In this document: positions 44,834-57,210 of the stretch, in pieces
Position numbering within the stretch: the first letter of the stretch is position 1
Layout of the letters: every line of letters begins with the position of its first letter
From: Isoetes taiwanensis
Lineage: Eukaryota > Streptophyta > Lycopodiopsida > Isoetales > Isoetaceae
Assembly (NCBI GenBank): GCA_021234155.1
Contig: JAJEKV010000084.1
Span: 3,167,702 to 3,231,701 of the forward strand
DNA length: 64,000 nt
Reading direction: 5' to 3'
Notes under the pieces: generated by a model
Seen by the model: the letters and a program-made list of their open reading frames with translations, nothing else
Databases searched by the model: none
Told to the model about the DNA's origin: nothing
Translations under genes and position numbers: made by a program

Positions 44834-45760
44834 TCAAGGGTTTAAGCTGCAAGGTTTCAAGGTTTCTACCAACCTAGGTGATGCAAAGTTATGCATACTA
44901 CCCATGTCCATGAGGATGATAAGCAGTTTGCTATCAATTTGGCCCACCGTAGAGATGACACTAGGTTGACTATCAGCCTGACCTGTCTCAATAGCAGCAA
45001 AAATATGAGACTCATCTTGTATATAATCATTTGCCTCTTCCTCAGCCAAAGATGGCAGATCACAGAAAGGTGTCAACTCCTCCCATTCCACCTCGGCTAG
45101 TGCTACCTGTGCTGCTTGTGTGACATAGGAGCAGTCCTGCATTTGGTGGCCTGGTCATAAACATCAGAAGCATGCCTTGTCTCGTCGTAGCTATTCACGA
45201 GCTTCCCATGGGATAGACTGGAGAATCTGCTGCATTGTGCCATTAGTGAGGTTTGTAGTAGCCACTTTGCCAATGTCTTTGTCAATCATACCATAAGATT
45301 TACCAAACTTGCGCATCTCATCTAACCAGGACTCTACATCCACACCTGAACGGGAAGTGCCTAAATATTGTGCAAGTTTATGGTTTTTCCAGATGCTGCT
45401 GATGGCAGAATCCATCATTCTGATAATCCTTTCTTCTGGGATTTAGCATGGTCTTGTTTGGAGCCTGTGGAGTCCGAAGAATCGGAGGAGTCCGAATTGT
45501 TGTTAGAGGATGAAGAACTGCGAGCACGTTTAGGACGTGTCAGCATGGAGGGACCACGGTTTAGTGGTGGTAGTGGCGATGCTTGAGGGGCTTCCACGAC
45601 AGGTGCTTCCTGTCCATCCTCTTGTATCATAGGGCCTATTGGCCGTTGCAAAACATACTGCTGGAGTTGCGCCATCTGATGCGTAGTAATAAGAAGTTCC
45701 TGCTCAGGGGTCAAGCTTCCAGGGTCTACTAGAGTCGCCCATGGTGGATTTCGTGTACCA
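44834..45760 (-). pseudogene. Ty3/Gypsy-type gag and protease remnant
   Basis: From 45,760 down: PPWATLVDPGSLTPEQELL, a Ser/Asp-rich linker, then the retrotransposon-gag core SRSGVDVESWLDEMRKF..., a CCHC knuckle spaced exactly C-x2-C-x4-H-x4-C but with two stop codons inside (about 45,137-45,180), an acidic linker and the protease start KLLIILMDMGSMHNFASPRL, where families have (V/I)DSGSTHNF. The Asp stays, but the Ser of DSG is Met. Reverse transcriptase, RNase H and integrase are not seen downstream, so the element is broken off near 44,834. Confidence 0.75.
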
Positions 45761-45994
45761 TCTATAACACAATTAAAACCAGGAGGTTATAGATGAAAGT
45801 TGGATATGAATCGCTTCAAAGAAGAAAATGATTATACATATGCAAAGATCATCCACACCACAAGAATATGACAAGCAGTATAATTGAGAGAAGTTATAAA
45901 ATATATTAAGCATAAGAATCACACGTGGTGACTACAATTAATATGGATGCCCGAGGGCTTATACAATAAGATAGAAAACAGAGAAACTAAGAAT

Positions 45995-48357
45995 TCAGGC
46001 CAGTGCCATCGTGCTTTGGGATAGGAGGTTGTGGCGGTCGCCGATGTCGAAGTAGCGTGATGCCGGGCTTGCTGACAAGGCAGCTGATGATGCTACCTCG
46101 GGTGGAAACGCGGTGGCCAAGGGAGGGGCCACGAGCAGCTTCATGCTCATCCAGGCGGCAATATCCTGATCCAAGGCGACAAGAAGTTGACGAAGACTGA
46201 GAAGAGTATCAATAGGCTCAACATCTTCCTGATGAAATTTCAACAAATTTTGAACCTGTGGCGGGTACTCAACAGGAAGGAAGGAAGGAAGAAAGGAAGG
46301 TATTTTTATCGTCTACGGAGACGAATCGGTCTATGGGACCCAATACAAAGCGAAGAAGCGTGATTACTACCCCATTAAAAACCCTCGCCAGAAGGGTTTT
46401 CGAGGGAAAACCGTGGCGACAAATCCTGGCCGACAAACTATTCTAATATACAAAATGCAAAAACACACAAATATATACACTCATGCCCCGCACCCGTAGT
46501 GAATGATCAGCGGGCAGCCAGGCGGGGGCAAAGGTGAGCTCGCAGATCTAGTACCTCCTGAATATACGACCCCCGAGCACGTCTTGGCCGGTGTGTTCAT
46601 CGGCAAATGTAGGGCAAGTCCGCCGCATTAAGGGGCGATCCGCCCGGATCTGACCGAATGTTGGGCAACTCGGAAAGTGTGAGACTCATCCTCAATGGCA
46701 CCCGTTTGGCAAAGACCGCAGCGCCTCAATCTGGCGGGGCTCCCAATCCACCCCGCCTGCCTCGATGGCGAAGATGGTGGGCACCGTGCGAATGGAGGCA
46801 ATGAGTCCGCGCTTTTTCGTATTTGAAACGCAATAGAGTCAAGGGCCCCGGGCTAATATGGAGTTGATGTGCTCCTTGTAATGGGCCGTTTTGACTCGCT
46901 AGAAGCGCCGGGATCCCGAGCTTGCCAAGGAAAGCAAAGCCGGGTACTCTAGGCTGTCACGATCGGCCTCTGTGTCTACACCTTGCCTTTTGTGCTCTGC
47001 CGCGTTCCATCGGCGAACCAGCGGTCTCTCTGCCCTCCAGCGAGGCCACGAGCCCGCTGCGGGCCCATTGCCCCGGCATAAGCCCGGTCGGGGAGCGAGC
47101 ATCATCCATATTAACCACTTTACGAAAATAGGCGATCTATCAAGGGCTACCGGTGGCGGCAAGAATCCGGTTTCTGCGGTAGAATACGATAGGGGCCGAA
47201 GGTTTCACCCCAAGTGCGTGCCAAAATGCCTTACGCACCTTGCTCCATGTCATTCCAGTTCAGCCAAAGAGGCGGCCAGGGCCCCAAACCTCGACCCGTC
47301 TGGAAGGGCGGGCTTCGACCGGTGCAGCTTGGATGTGGTGATGGCCCCAATCATAGAGCTACGCTTTTGGTTGTTGTTACGCATGGCATAAAAACGCTTT
47401 CGACTGCCTTGTCACCCATAGCGGATGGACACCTCCCAACGAGGCGAGGAGGGAACTCCACCCCTAGGTACTTGTAGGTGGGCGTGACCTCTACAGGCTG
47501 TCCCCGATATGTGAGTGCAGGATGCGTGGGGTGGCGTGAAGAGGATATGAGAACCACCCTGGTCTTGGCCAGATTCACGCGCATGTCTGTAGCCTGACTG
47601 AATGTGTCTAGGGCATCCAGATGAGACTGCATAGCTTCTGGGGTGTAGGCCAGAAGGTCAACATCGTCCGCATAGAACAGGGGAGAAGTCGAGGAAGTCG
47701 TATTGACAATACTCCGCCAACTCGTAAAGGACTTGTATCTTGGCCTTGCAATGGAAATTAGCAATCACATGGTATGCCCATGATGTCGTCAAGCAGGAGG
47801 TATTCCTGATTGTTAATAGTAATAATCGGAAGACCATCCAACTCAATGAATCCGACTCCTATGCACAGGCATCTCAGTAGCCAACTGCTTCCATCGCTCG
47901 AAGTAGGCGTGGCTAACTTGTTCATCTTCATCAGGACTCGAGGGAATCGACACTTTTCCTATTTTCGAAGGGTATCCTCATCCTCAACGTAGCGATCCAT
48001 GAGGATAGCTAAAGCAAAGCAGGCTTTAAAATAGGCTTGCTTGCCGAAATGGAGGATGGGAGCATGCTTTGCCCAGCGTTGGATGCCACGAAGAACATCC
48101 TCTGCATGCCGATCATCCCTTAACATCTGCCACATGTCTCTTCCCAAGCACAGTCGAGGAGGATCCCCGTGTTGGCTGCACCTTGGAACAATTTCTTGAG
48201 TGTAGAACTCAAGAAACTGAGCATAGTCTGGACGTGCTTCCATATTTATAATGAGATCCACCTCCTGTAGCAAGAAAGAATGAAGAGATTTGAATGTGAC
48301 TTGAGAATTCCAGTGCTCACCATCCATGCACCATTGCAGGCAGCTGGAGAAGTCCAT
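45995..48357 (-). pseudogene. Unrecognised ORF interrupted by a LINE
   Basis: Starts at 48,357 (MDFSSCLQWCMDGEHWNSQV), runs through QWAKHAPILHFGKQAYFKAC-like helical text and, after frame changes, to NNQEYLLLDDIMG at about 47,785. It resumes beyond the LINE at about 46,266 as VEYPPQVQNLLKFHQEDVEP and ends at 45,995. It stands just upstream of the Gypsy-type gag on the same strand and may be its 5' coding part or an independent gene. I do not recognise the domain. Confidence 0.45.
46274..47745 (-). mobile_element. LINE, 5'-truncated, inserted in a minus-strand ORF
   Basis: Same family as the LINE at 17-19 kb: YADDVDLLAYTPEAMQSHLD, MRVNLAKTRVV, PTYKYLGVEF, decayed connector, and a 3' end TCCGTAGACGATAAAAATA with a CCTT-type tail (46,274-46,300). 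The 5' border near 47,745 is approximate. Frameshifts throughout the connector. Confidence 0.85.
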
Positions 48358-49784
48358 GATAGAATGGAAGAGAGGGGAAAGAACACACGCACTTGAAGGA
48401 AAAAAAAAAAAGAAGAAAATACGAAATGCGAGGTGAAAGTTGTCTCTCTCTTTTTTGAAAGAAAGGTTGCCGACGTCAGCGTCAGTAATTATGAGAGTAA
48501 TTATTAATTAATAACAATTGTTTTTTTTTTAATGCTTATAAAACACATTATATATACAAGAAATTTATTGCGGCGGTCAAGGTCGCCGCGAACATTTCTT
48601 TTGTTGACTTAGTACAAAGGCCATCGTGTGCATATGTTACTTGGTGCAAAAGTTATTGCTGTTAAAGATACCAAGTGTTGGAAGTATCGAGTGTTTTTCC
48701 ACATGCATGTCCAAATAGATGCTTGCAATTAGAACACATCCTACAGCATGATCAAGATCTATTTCATCAATTCCATCAAAACACCACATTTCTTTAACAT
48801 AGGTTATGGAGATCAACTTGAAACATTTATAGGTTGAACCTAATAGGAACGTCTATATTTAGAGAACTAGCATAAACAAAAAGGGACAACCACATAGTTC
48901 CACCAGTAGATTTATGCATAGATGAGCAAAAGATGCAGCTAATTTTAACAATGTAAGCCACCAAAAAGATGGGGCTTTTATATCATTCTTTTTTTTTTCA
49001 ATGGGGCTTTTATATAAGTAGCATTATGGCAGCCTGAGCTGCCTCCAGTTGTTGATGCGAAGCAAGAGTTAATCCAGCATGCAGATAGCAGTTCGTAGCA
49101 AATCGGCTAGTAAATTTCCATTTTATGCTAGTTCGGCCCTTTTTTGAGCAAGACCAGGAATCTCTCTTCAGTCAGGTGCTTTAATGTGGTTTTTGGCTTT
49201 GGTCCAGCGAAAGCCAAGATTTCTTCCGGAGCTGTTTTCAAATTGGCACTTGATTTGAACAATGAAAAATGGATTCGCTCTGAACAAGTAGCCACCATCC
49301 CCAATGTAAAACTCCCATCTTCCAAACATAGAGTTTTTATGTATTGGTCAGTGGCAAAATCCGAGTTCCTTGGCGAAATCAATTTCCATGGTGTGATTCG
49401 AGTATGTACGGCTCATAATCGCAATAGATGATGGCATTTTCAAATCCATGAAATCACGCTCTACGCCGAGGGCAGTGAGACAGAATAAAATATTTACAAT
49501 GCGTGAATTATCAAAAGACTCGTGGATCAAGTCAAGTTCCTCTAGGGTTCATAGTAGGGGTTCAAGGGAAGGGAGTAGATGACAACCATTGTTGCAACAA
49601 AATGACATGTTCTAAGAGTCGATAAGTCAATCTGCATATGGCACATTTTTCTGTCCATCTTAGTAGTTCATGTCCTTCAAGTTTCATGTCTCGTTGCATC
49701 ATGGCAATTTGTTTTTGCCCATGTCGACTTGCAGTATTGCAATTTGATGTGTTGAGAGTAATGGTTATTGTACTTTGATCGTTT

Positions 49785-49825
49785 TGTTCCATGGAGGCCA
49801 TACTCAATATGGCCTCCATGGAACA
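49785..49825. repeat. Perfect 18-bp inverted repeat with 5-base loop
   Basis: TGTTCCATGGAGGCCATA, loop CTCAA, then the exact reverse complement. An uninterrupted 18-bp stem is well above chance in a window of this size. Confidence 0.95.
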
Positions 49826-50575
49826 TGATTCCACATCTTTATGAGTTTCATAACTCTTAGCATCTTGAGGATGTCTTTTCTATGCTCTACGCATATCATT
49901 CCTTTGCTTGCTTATTGGGTCAATTGAGGATGAATCTATTGGGCATGTTGGTATTTGGTTTATTGCCGAGGTAGTTCAATCTTCTCTGAGCTTGGTAGTC
50001 TCATTTCATCGTCAGGAAGGCCTTCTAAATCAACTGGAGATAGTCTATGACAGATACGATGAAAAAGACTGTCAATCAGATGTGGTAAGGCTCGCTATAT
50101 AGAGATTCCCTATGTATGGCTTGTCTTGAAGATATCAATAAGTTCTAAAGACTAAAATTAAATAGTTCTATTAAATGCTAACTATAGGAAATAAGTGTGC
50201 GAAATCTTTTTTGATAAACATAATTGACTAGTAATATAAATATGAATTCATATACGATTTGTACTTACCTTGGACGACCTTTTTTCTTTGTGCTTGATAC
50301 TTTTTGCATATGTTCATATCGCATGTCAAAATTGCGTAATATTTCAATGCTATGAATAGGCAATGGAGAAATGCATAGCTTGTTAGATTTTTTATTTTTT
50401 TTGCATAGTTCTAGAAGATTGAATTAAATGACTACTATATATACATACCTAGCATTTGCGTTTACGTGTCCATCCTTATTGTATTTGTATTTAGTGTCTG
50501 TCATTAGATGGTCATTCATTTCATTCAAGCATAATGTTACTAATTTATATACACGAATGAATTTGAAAACATTTA

Positions 50576-50583
50576 GGTAGATG
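50576..50583. repeat. Left 8-bp target duplication GGTAGATG of the hAT-type MITE
   Basis: Exactly repeated at 51,247-51,254 on the other side of the element. Confidence 0.93.
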
Positions 50584-51246
50584 CAGGGATAGGTTCAATA
50601 CGTTGTATGTTTTATACGGAATACGTATGAATTGTATGATACGGCACAAATTTGCCGTATAAAACGCAAAAAATACGGCAAAAAACAATTCCTGTTTAAG
50701 ATTTTCGGCGTCGCGAAAACAACTATATCAGCGTCTTGCGAAAAATTTTTCGCGTCGCCAAACCTTCGTGAACCACAGCGTCGCTGTAAAACCAAAATTT
50801 TTCAGACGTCTGCGAAAACAACGCCCACAACGACTGCGGACTTTTTTTCCAGACGCAGCGATTTAGTTGTTTTCGGCGACGCTTAAAATCTTCCGACGGA
50901 ATTGTTTTTGCCGTATTTTTTGCGACACCCAAAATGTTTTTCGCGTCGCCAGCGAAATGAATGGATAAGCGTCGCAGCGAAAAATTTTAACCGCAGCTAT
51001 CTATCAAGCTTTCGGCGTCTCGCGAATGTCGCCCGGTCCTTTTCGGCGCCGATTCTTTCTATTTCCGTCGTGCGAAAAATTTTTTAGCGTCTTCCGGCTT
51101 TCCGCGAAGGTTTACGGCGACGCCGAAGATTTTTTTTCCCACCCGCGAGGTATTTATACGTTAAATACATATTTTATTAAAAAATACGTATTTTTTAACT
51201 TTATACGTCAGAAATTTTAATTTTGTACGTATAGAACCTATCCCTG
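50584..51246. mobile_element. Non-autonomous hAT-type DNA transposon (663-bp MITE)
   Basis: Flanked by the 8-bp duplication GGTAGATG. Terminal inverted repeats read CAGGGATAGGTTCAATACGT on the left and CAGGGATAGGTTCTATACGT on the right (reverse complement). An 8-bp duplication and a CAGGG start are hallmarks of the hAT superfamily. The interior is much richer in GCGTC/GACGC words than the surroundings and encodes no transposase; ORFs in it come from the repeat. It would need a hAT transposase supplied in trans. Confidence 0.92.
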
Positions 51247-52645
51247 GGTAGATGTAATTGACTAGCAACTTAGATTCAATTCAGGTAGCATTTTTGATTA
51301 CCTCTAATGGCCTCTTCTCTTCATGTTTGATAACTCTTGCACATGTTTATGACGTATATTAGAATTGTGCAATGTTTCAATACTGTGATTAAACAATCTA
51401 AAAATATATAGCTTGTTAAAATTCAAATTTGTAATTTGTACCTCGAAGGCCCAAGCTCGATAGGTAAACAACTTTTTTGCTCCTCTCTCAGTATTGTAGC
51501 CTCCTGCAATTTTTTTCGAGCTTGGTACTCTCGTTGCCATTTACTTGCAAATTTCCAATGTTTCATTGGATACATTATCATTTGACATAGGTGGTGATAA
51601 TCTATTAAATGTCAAATGGAAAAAATGTTAGTTAAACAAACAATGAGAAGTCAATAAAGTTTAACTACTATAGCCCTTAAATTGTACTGACATTGGACGA
51701 TTTCTCTCTTTTTTTTTTTTTTTTTTTTTTGGCTACTGGCTGCATTTGGATATGGTGGCATTCAATATTATGCCTTTTCCAATGGCTCAGTGCTGGTAAT
51801 GAATGACCGAAAAAAGCATGCAATATTTGAAATTAGCCTTGTGCATTGTTTCATCAATACAAATCATTGCAATGTTTAGTTTGTACCTGACATGTCTAGT
51901 TCGCATGGCGTTTGTCGGTTTTAATCCAAGAATCTGAAATGTCAAATGATAAGTTGCACTATGTGACCCAATTATTGCTAAAAAAAAACAAACAAACAAA
52001 AAAAACCTACACAGATATTTTATTCTAGCATCTATTGGCATAAGGACCTTTACGCCCTTGCCATTGCAGATCTCAGGTATGGCTGATTGTCTTAGTCTAA
52101 CACAATTCACAAAGCCAGGGTTCTTGGATATATATAATTCCAAAATGACCCTTTTTGGAACTGGATGTTTTGCTAATAATCATATGCATAGAAGGATTAT
52201 ACCATGGAATATACATGAGCATATGTTGTGTCAGAAGCATTTGTACGATTTTAGTTTGAACACGTCATAGATGCAACAATTTGTGAAGGCCTAAAAATCT
52301 CCCACCTAGTGCACCTCCCAATGGGCTTTTTGAGGGTTTTAGTTAATTTAAGTGTCCTCTATGCAGGTGCAAGAATCTCCTCGATCCAAGATTTTTACAA
52401 AACGTTATGGCACTTGAGAACAAGTGATCTTTTTCTGGCCCAACCTCAACATTCTCTCTCCTTTCTCCTCTGCATTTCTCTTCCTAATTAACCTCTCTTT
52501 TGCATATATAAGCTACTTGGACATATTATACAGAGACCTAAGAGGATTTTCTACTTAAATGCTCACTATTAGCTATTCGACCTAACTAAATATGGCATGG
52601 CCAGGGCTATGACCCGGTCTACCGAGATCATGGGTCTGATACCAT
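51247..52645. other. Intergenic, nothing recognised apart from a poly-T tract
   Basis: A T-run of over 20 bases lies at about 51,708-51,731 and AAACAAACAAAC at 51,980-52,000. The last part leads into a primer-site-like motif at 52,633. Confidence 0.45.
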
Positions 52646-52860
52646 TGTGATGCTCCCCGAACCTATACGATGCTTCTATCGTACAAATACGGGCCATCCC
52701 AATTCCCTGGCAATACTATCACCAGGAAACGGCCCTCCATCTGGCTCGGACCACTTGTGATGGCTATCTGGGTGAAGGACACGGAGGTGTCATTCGTCCC
52801 ATGTCTTTTCTGGGATATCCTATACTGCGGCAGTATACATACATGCTAGCATTAGCAACA
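52633..52860 (-). mobile_element. Possible LTR end with Met-tRNA primer site, minus orientation
   Basis: GGTCTGATACCA (52,633-52,644) is the reverse complement of TGGTATCAGACC, close to the Met-tRNA primer site. Next to it begins TGTGATGCTCCCCGAACC, which on the minus strand would be an LTR ending ...CATCACA. No matching second LTR was found, so this may be the 5' end of a minus-strand element, perhaps the Gypsy-type remnant at 44.8 kb. Confidence 0.4.
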
Positions 52861-54248
52861 ACACAAAATAATATGCCACCACGAAGGGTGGCCCATCCAT
52901 CAACAATACGAACCTTCACTAACATCAACATAATATATAAAATGCATCATAAATGAGGGTTCTAACATGGGCTCAAACTCAATCGGAACAGGCTGACGGT
53001 CAGGGTCTTCCGCCCCTCTTGTGCATACTTTTCAGATGGACTAAAACTTGTTGTGGCTTGATTGTAGCCTTTCAAAGACGTAATCTCATGGAGTCATCCA
53101 GGGAAGTAACAAAAAAAACTCGCTATTTTTAGCAGGAATCTTTGCTATTTCTAAACTACCATGTGAATTTTCAAATTACAGGTATATAGTCACCACTTAG
53201 GAGACAACATCATCTCCTGGGAACATAGAAGCTGCCGCCATACTTCAGACGTGAGAACAAAGCTTTGTTATGCGGGATATTGATATGGACAGCCATTCAA
53301 CACAATATCTCAGTACGAGAAGGGCCTTCATGCTGATGCTCATGAGCAGTTGTGTCATCATGCACGAATTGGAAAGCCAGGAGGTGCACTAGCAAGGCGC
53401 TAATCTCTCAGATCCAAGTGTTACAAGTTAGATGTATTGTGACTGCTGCCAATGATCACTCGCTCAAAACGCACCAATTCAAACAAGTAAATGCTACCCA
53501 ACAACAGAAGCCCATGTCGCCTTATACCTCAGCAAGGCATTGCAGATAGCCCCACCCTGGTCGAGTAGGTTCAGGACCCCAGGGGCATCCAATGGCACCC
53601 ACTGCGGCCTCCGGCAACTGTGCGGCAGACATTACAATGCAACTCAGATTGCAAGAGGAGCAGAGGCTACAATATTATGCTCTGAGGCCTTTTTGAAGAA
53701 GAGGAGAGAACCTCAATGACTGGCTTCAGACCATGATTCTCTCCATAATGAAGTTTCATAGTCTGGTGCACATTCTCAGGGAAACTCGCCTTGGTATTCA
53801 ACGCCCAGAGATGATAGATACTATACTTTATCAAAGGATGAAGTTGAAGTCCTCCTTGCTTTACGTAGGCCATGACCTCACCCTATTGCAACAGGAATCT
53901 CAGTGAGGAGAGCTAGCTTGAGTCAGGAACATAAGACGCGATGGAGGCACCACTGTGCTTGTCCAAGGCAAGGTGCAACCCAAAAAGGGCGCAATGCAAC
54001 AAAAATCTTCGTTATTGTATGAGGGAAGGGTGCTTGGTATCCCTAGCATGCATTGCGATTTTAATTTCTCCTAATGATGTATGACATCATCATCTGCCAA
54101 GGTTCTTTAAAAACACGTAGTGACCCTGGATGTGTTGTGCAAAAGATAAGTGGATAAAAAAAGTTTCTAGAACTTTATTAGCTTTCTAGTTTTGTGAATT
54201 GACCATAGCAAATCCTTAGAGGTGATTGTGATATTTCCTTGTCATGTG
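52861..54248. other. Intergenic, nothing recognised
   Basis: Possibly includes the rest of an LTR up to about 53,100. Short ORFs at 53,352-53,549 (+) and 53,667-53,873 (-) show no motif. Confidence 0.4.
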
Positions 54249-55383
<1,135 letters not shown>

Positions 55384-55507
55384 AACACCTTGAAGGTGAA
55401 GAATAACAATTGCCTGTCCAACAGCATGACTTATTGCTCTAAAACACGTGGGAAGCTTCCTTTCATCTAACTTCTCAGACGATCTTCTTTTGTATACTTG
55501 AAACATC
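55384..55507 (-). pseudogene. Isolated exon of an unrecognised gene
   Basis: Between acceptor GTGCAG and a consensus donor GTAAGT the minus strand is open for 41 codons: MFQVYKRRSSEKLDERKLPT then CFRAISHAVGQAIVILHLQ. The strong donor and open frame make an exon likely, but no neighbouring exons were found and the family is unknown to me. Confidence 0.4.
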
Positions 55508-55846
55508 CTGCACATATGTCCTGAATTTTCACCATGAAATTGGTGACAACTAGTCTGGATTCAGAAAGAAAATTCTCTTCTCGAAGATTTAGAACTGCAG
55601 ATCTACTTTTAAATTTGTATACCTGTCGTTGCCTTACTCTTGATGGGTTAAGATTCTAGTTAGGGCAAACAATACATAAGAAGGTTGTAGAAGTTGGATT
55701 GGAGGGGGATACCTTTGTTGCGACCACTGTATTAACATGCATGATGTGGCTCTCTTAAAGATGCACAAATGGTTTATGACTAGCTTCCAATTAGAGATGT
55801 TGCATCATGAAATGTTTTAATTACAAGATATAGTGAAAATTAACTT

Positions 55847-56245
55847 GCTACATATTCTAAACGAGGTGCACCTGGACTACCACAGTCGTCGGATTCGTCG
55901 ATCCTACGACCCAACTCATATGTTGGGGCTCCTGGGCAACTCTCGTTTTGGTTATAGTCATTTATGATTGGAGATGCCTATGATTTTGAAATATGAATAC
56001 GATTTCGCTTAAGGTTTTGAGGGAATATCGAACCTCTATACAATTTTGCCTAAGATTTTAGAATATGAAATACGGGAGCTCAAACCTCTACCAAAATATT
56101 CAATGTTCTAATTAAGACTACTTTAACCAATATACCCAGTAAGCTAATGCGATTATTTTTTATCCTGAATTTATGTTTTTTTTAATAACAACTTATTCGA
56201 TTGTTTTAGGAATATATGGTCTATGGTTTCAGGAATTGTTATTTT
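55847..56245 (-). repeat. Interspersed repeat, copy 2
   Basis: Begins with ACTTGCTACATATTCTAAAC and GAGGTGCACC and ends near GATTGTTTTAGGAATATATGG. It is about 85-90% alike by eye with the next copy and inverted relative to the copy at 37.7 kb. Confidence 0.8.
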
Positions 56246-56283
56246 TACATCCATGTCAAATCCCACTGGAACCCATGTTATTT

Positions 56284-56740
56284 TACTATATATTCTAAAT
56301 GAGATGCACCATGGACTACCACAGTTGTCGGATTCGTCGATCCTACGACCCAGATCATATGTTGGGACCCTTGGGCACCTCTCGTTTCGGTTATAGTCAT
56401 TTATGATTGGAGGCGCCTATGATTTTGAAATATGAAATACGATTTCACCTAAGGTTTTGAGGGAATATCGAACCTCTATACAACTTTGCCTAAGATTTTA
56501 GAATACGAAATAAGGAAGCTCGAACCTCTACCAAAATAATTCAATGTCATAATTAAGACTATTTTAACCAATATACCCAGTGAACTAATGCAATTATTTT
56601 TTTTATCCTGAATCTATGTTTTTTTTATATATATTCGATTGTTTTAGGGATATATGGTCTATGGTTTCAGGAATTGTTTATTTTTACATCCATATCAAAT
56701 CCCCTGGAATCCCCTGTTATTTTGCTACATATTCTGTACT
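56284..56740 (-). repeat. Interspersed repeat, copy 3
   Basis: Direct repeat of copy 2, about 430 bases further on, including GGCGCCTATGATTTTGAAAT and CTCGAACCTCTACC. Both copies end in TATATGGTCTATGGTTTCAG and TTACATCCAT, then CCTGTTATTTTGCTACATATTC, so the pair looks like a tandem duplication. Confidence 0.82.
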
Positions 56741-56762
56741 TGTGTTTGTCTTGCCTATGCAG

Positions 56763-56882
56763 AGAGAGTCCGAAAATTCAAAGTACTGGTAAATTCTCTT
56801 GTTACAGGAAGGGTGGCAATTGTAAGATAATACTTCATGGCTGGGCAATAATATCAAAGATCATCCGGCCTAGTATGTTCAG
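56763..56882 (+). other. Possible exon of unknown gene
   Basis: Flanked by TATGCAG and by CAG|GTATG; one frame reads KFSCYRKGGNCKIILHGWA and stays open throughout. No known family recognised, and no partner exon was found. Confidence 0.3.
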
Positions 56883-56943
56883 GTATGTTCATCCTGCTTT
56901 ATAATAGCTGGCTTATGTGGTGGGTTCCTTATGACTTTTCCTA

Positions 56944-57210
56944 TTAGGCAGCAAGAGCTATAGCTATATACAATGCAATATGTAAAGCTTCACCCAAAGA
57001 TGATAAATCTGTATGCCAGCATAGATCTTCACCAAGTTCTGAACTGATATGTGTCTCCTTTGACTGTATACATAAGGGATAGTCAATTCTGTCTGAATTT
57101 TTATGCCAATAGGCATTCAATTCACTACTGATATACTCAATACCATTATTTGTCCTTAATTCTTTAATCTTCATCCACATTTGCTTCTCGTGGCATTCTG
57201 CCAGCAACAA
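56944..57210 (-). pseudogene. Copia integrase scrap
   Basis: The minus strand reads KQMWMKIKELRTNNGIEYIS then SELNAYW. This matches the Copia integrase stretch KIK.LRTDNG.EY.S.EF..YC, with the catalytic Asp of DNG changed to Asn. Flanking Copia sequence is not recognisable. Confidence 0.65.

Larger units (their letters stand above)
48358..50583. other. Intergenic with a perfect palindrome; no supported gene
   Basis: Contains the hairpin at 49,785-49,825. ORFs on both strands at 49,128-49,834 overlap each other and none shows a known domain. An A-run is at about 48,402-48,413 and poly-T tracts at 48,521 and 48,990. Confidence 0.45.

Noticed and set aside
49128-49834. Overlapping ORFs on both strands of 60-95 codons
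   Set aside because: No motif and no consistent frame; they conflict with each other.
50595-51220. ORFs on both strands inside the hAT-type element
   Set aside because: The region is a non-coding MITE interior with repeated GCGTC words; no transposase motif.
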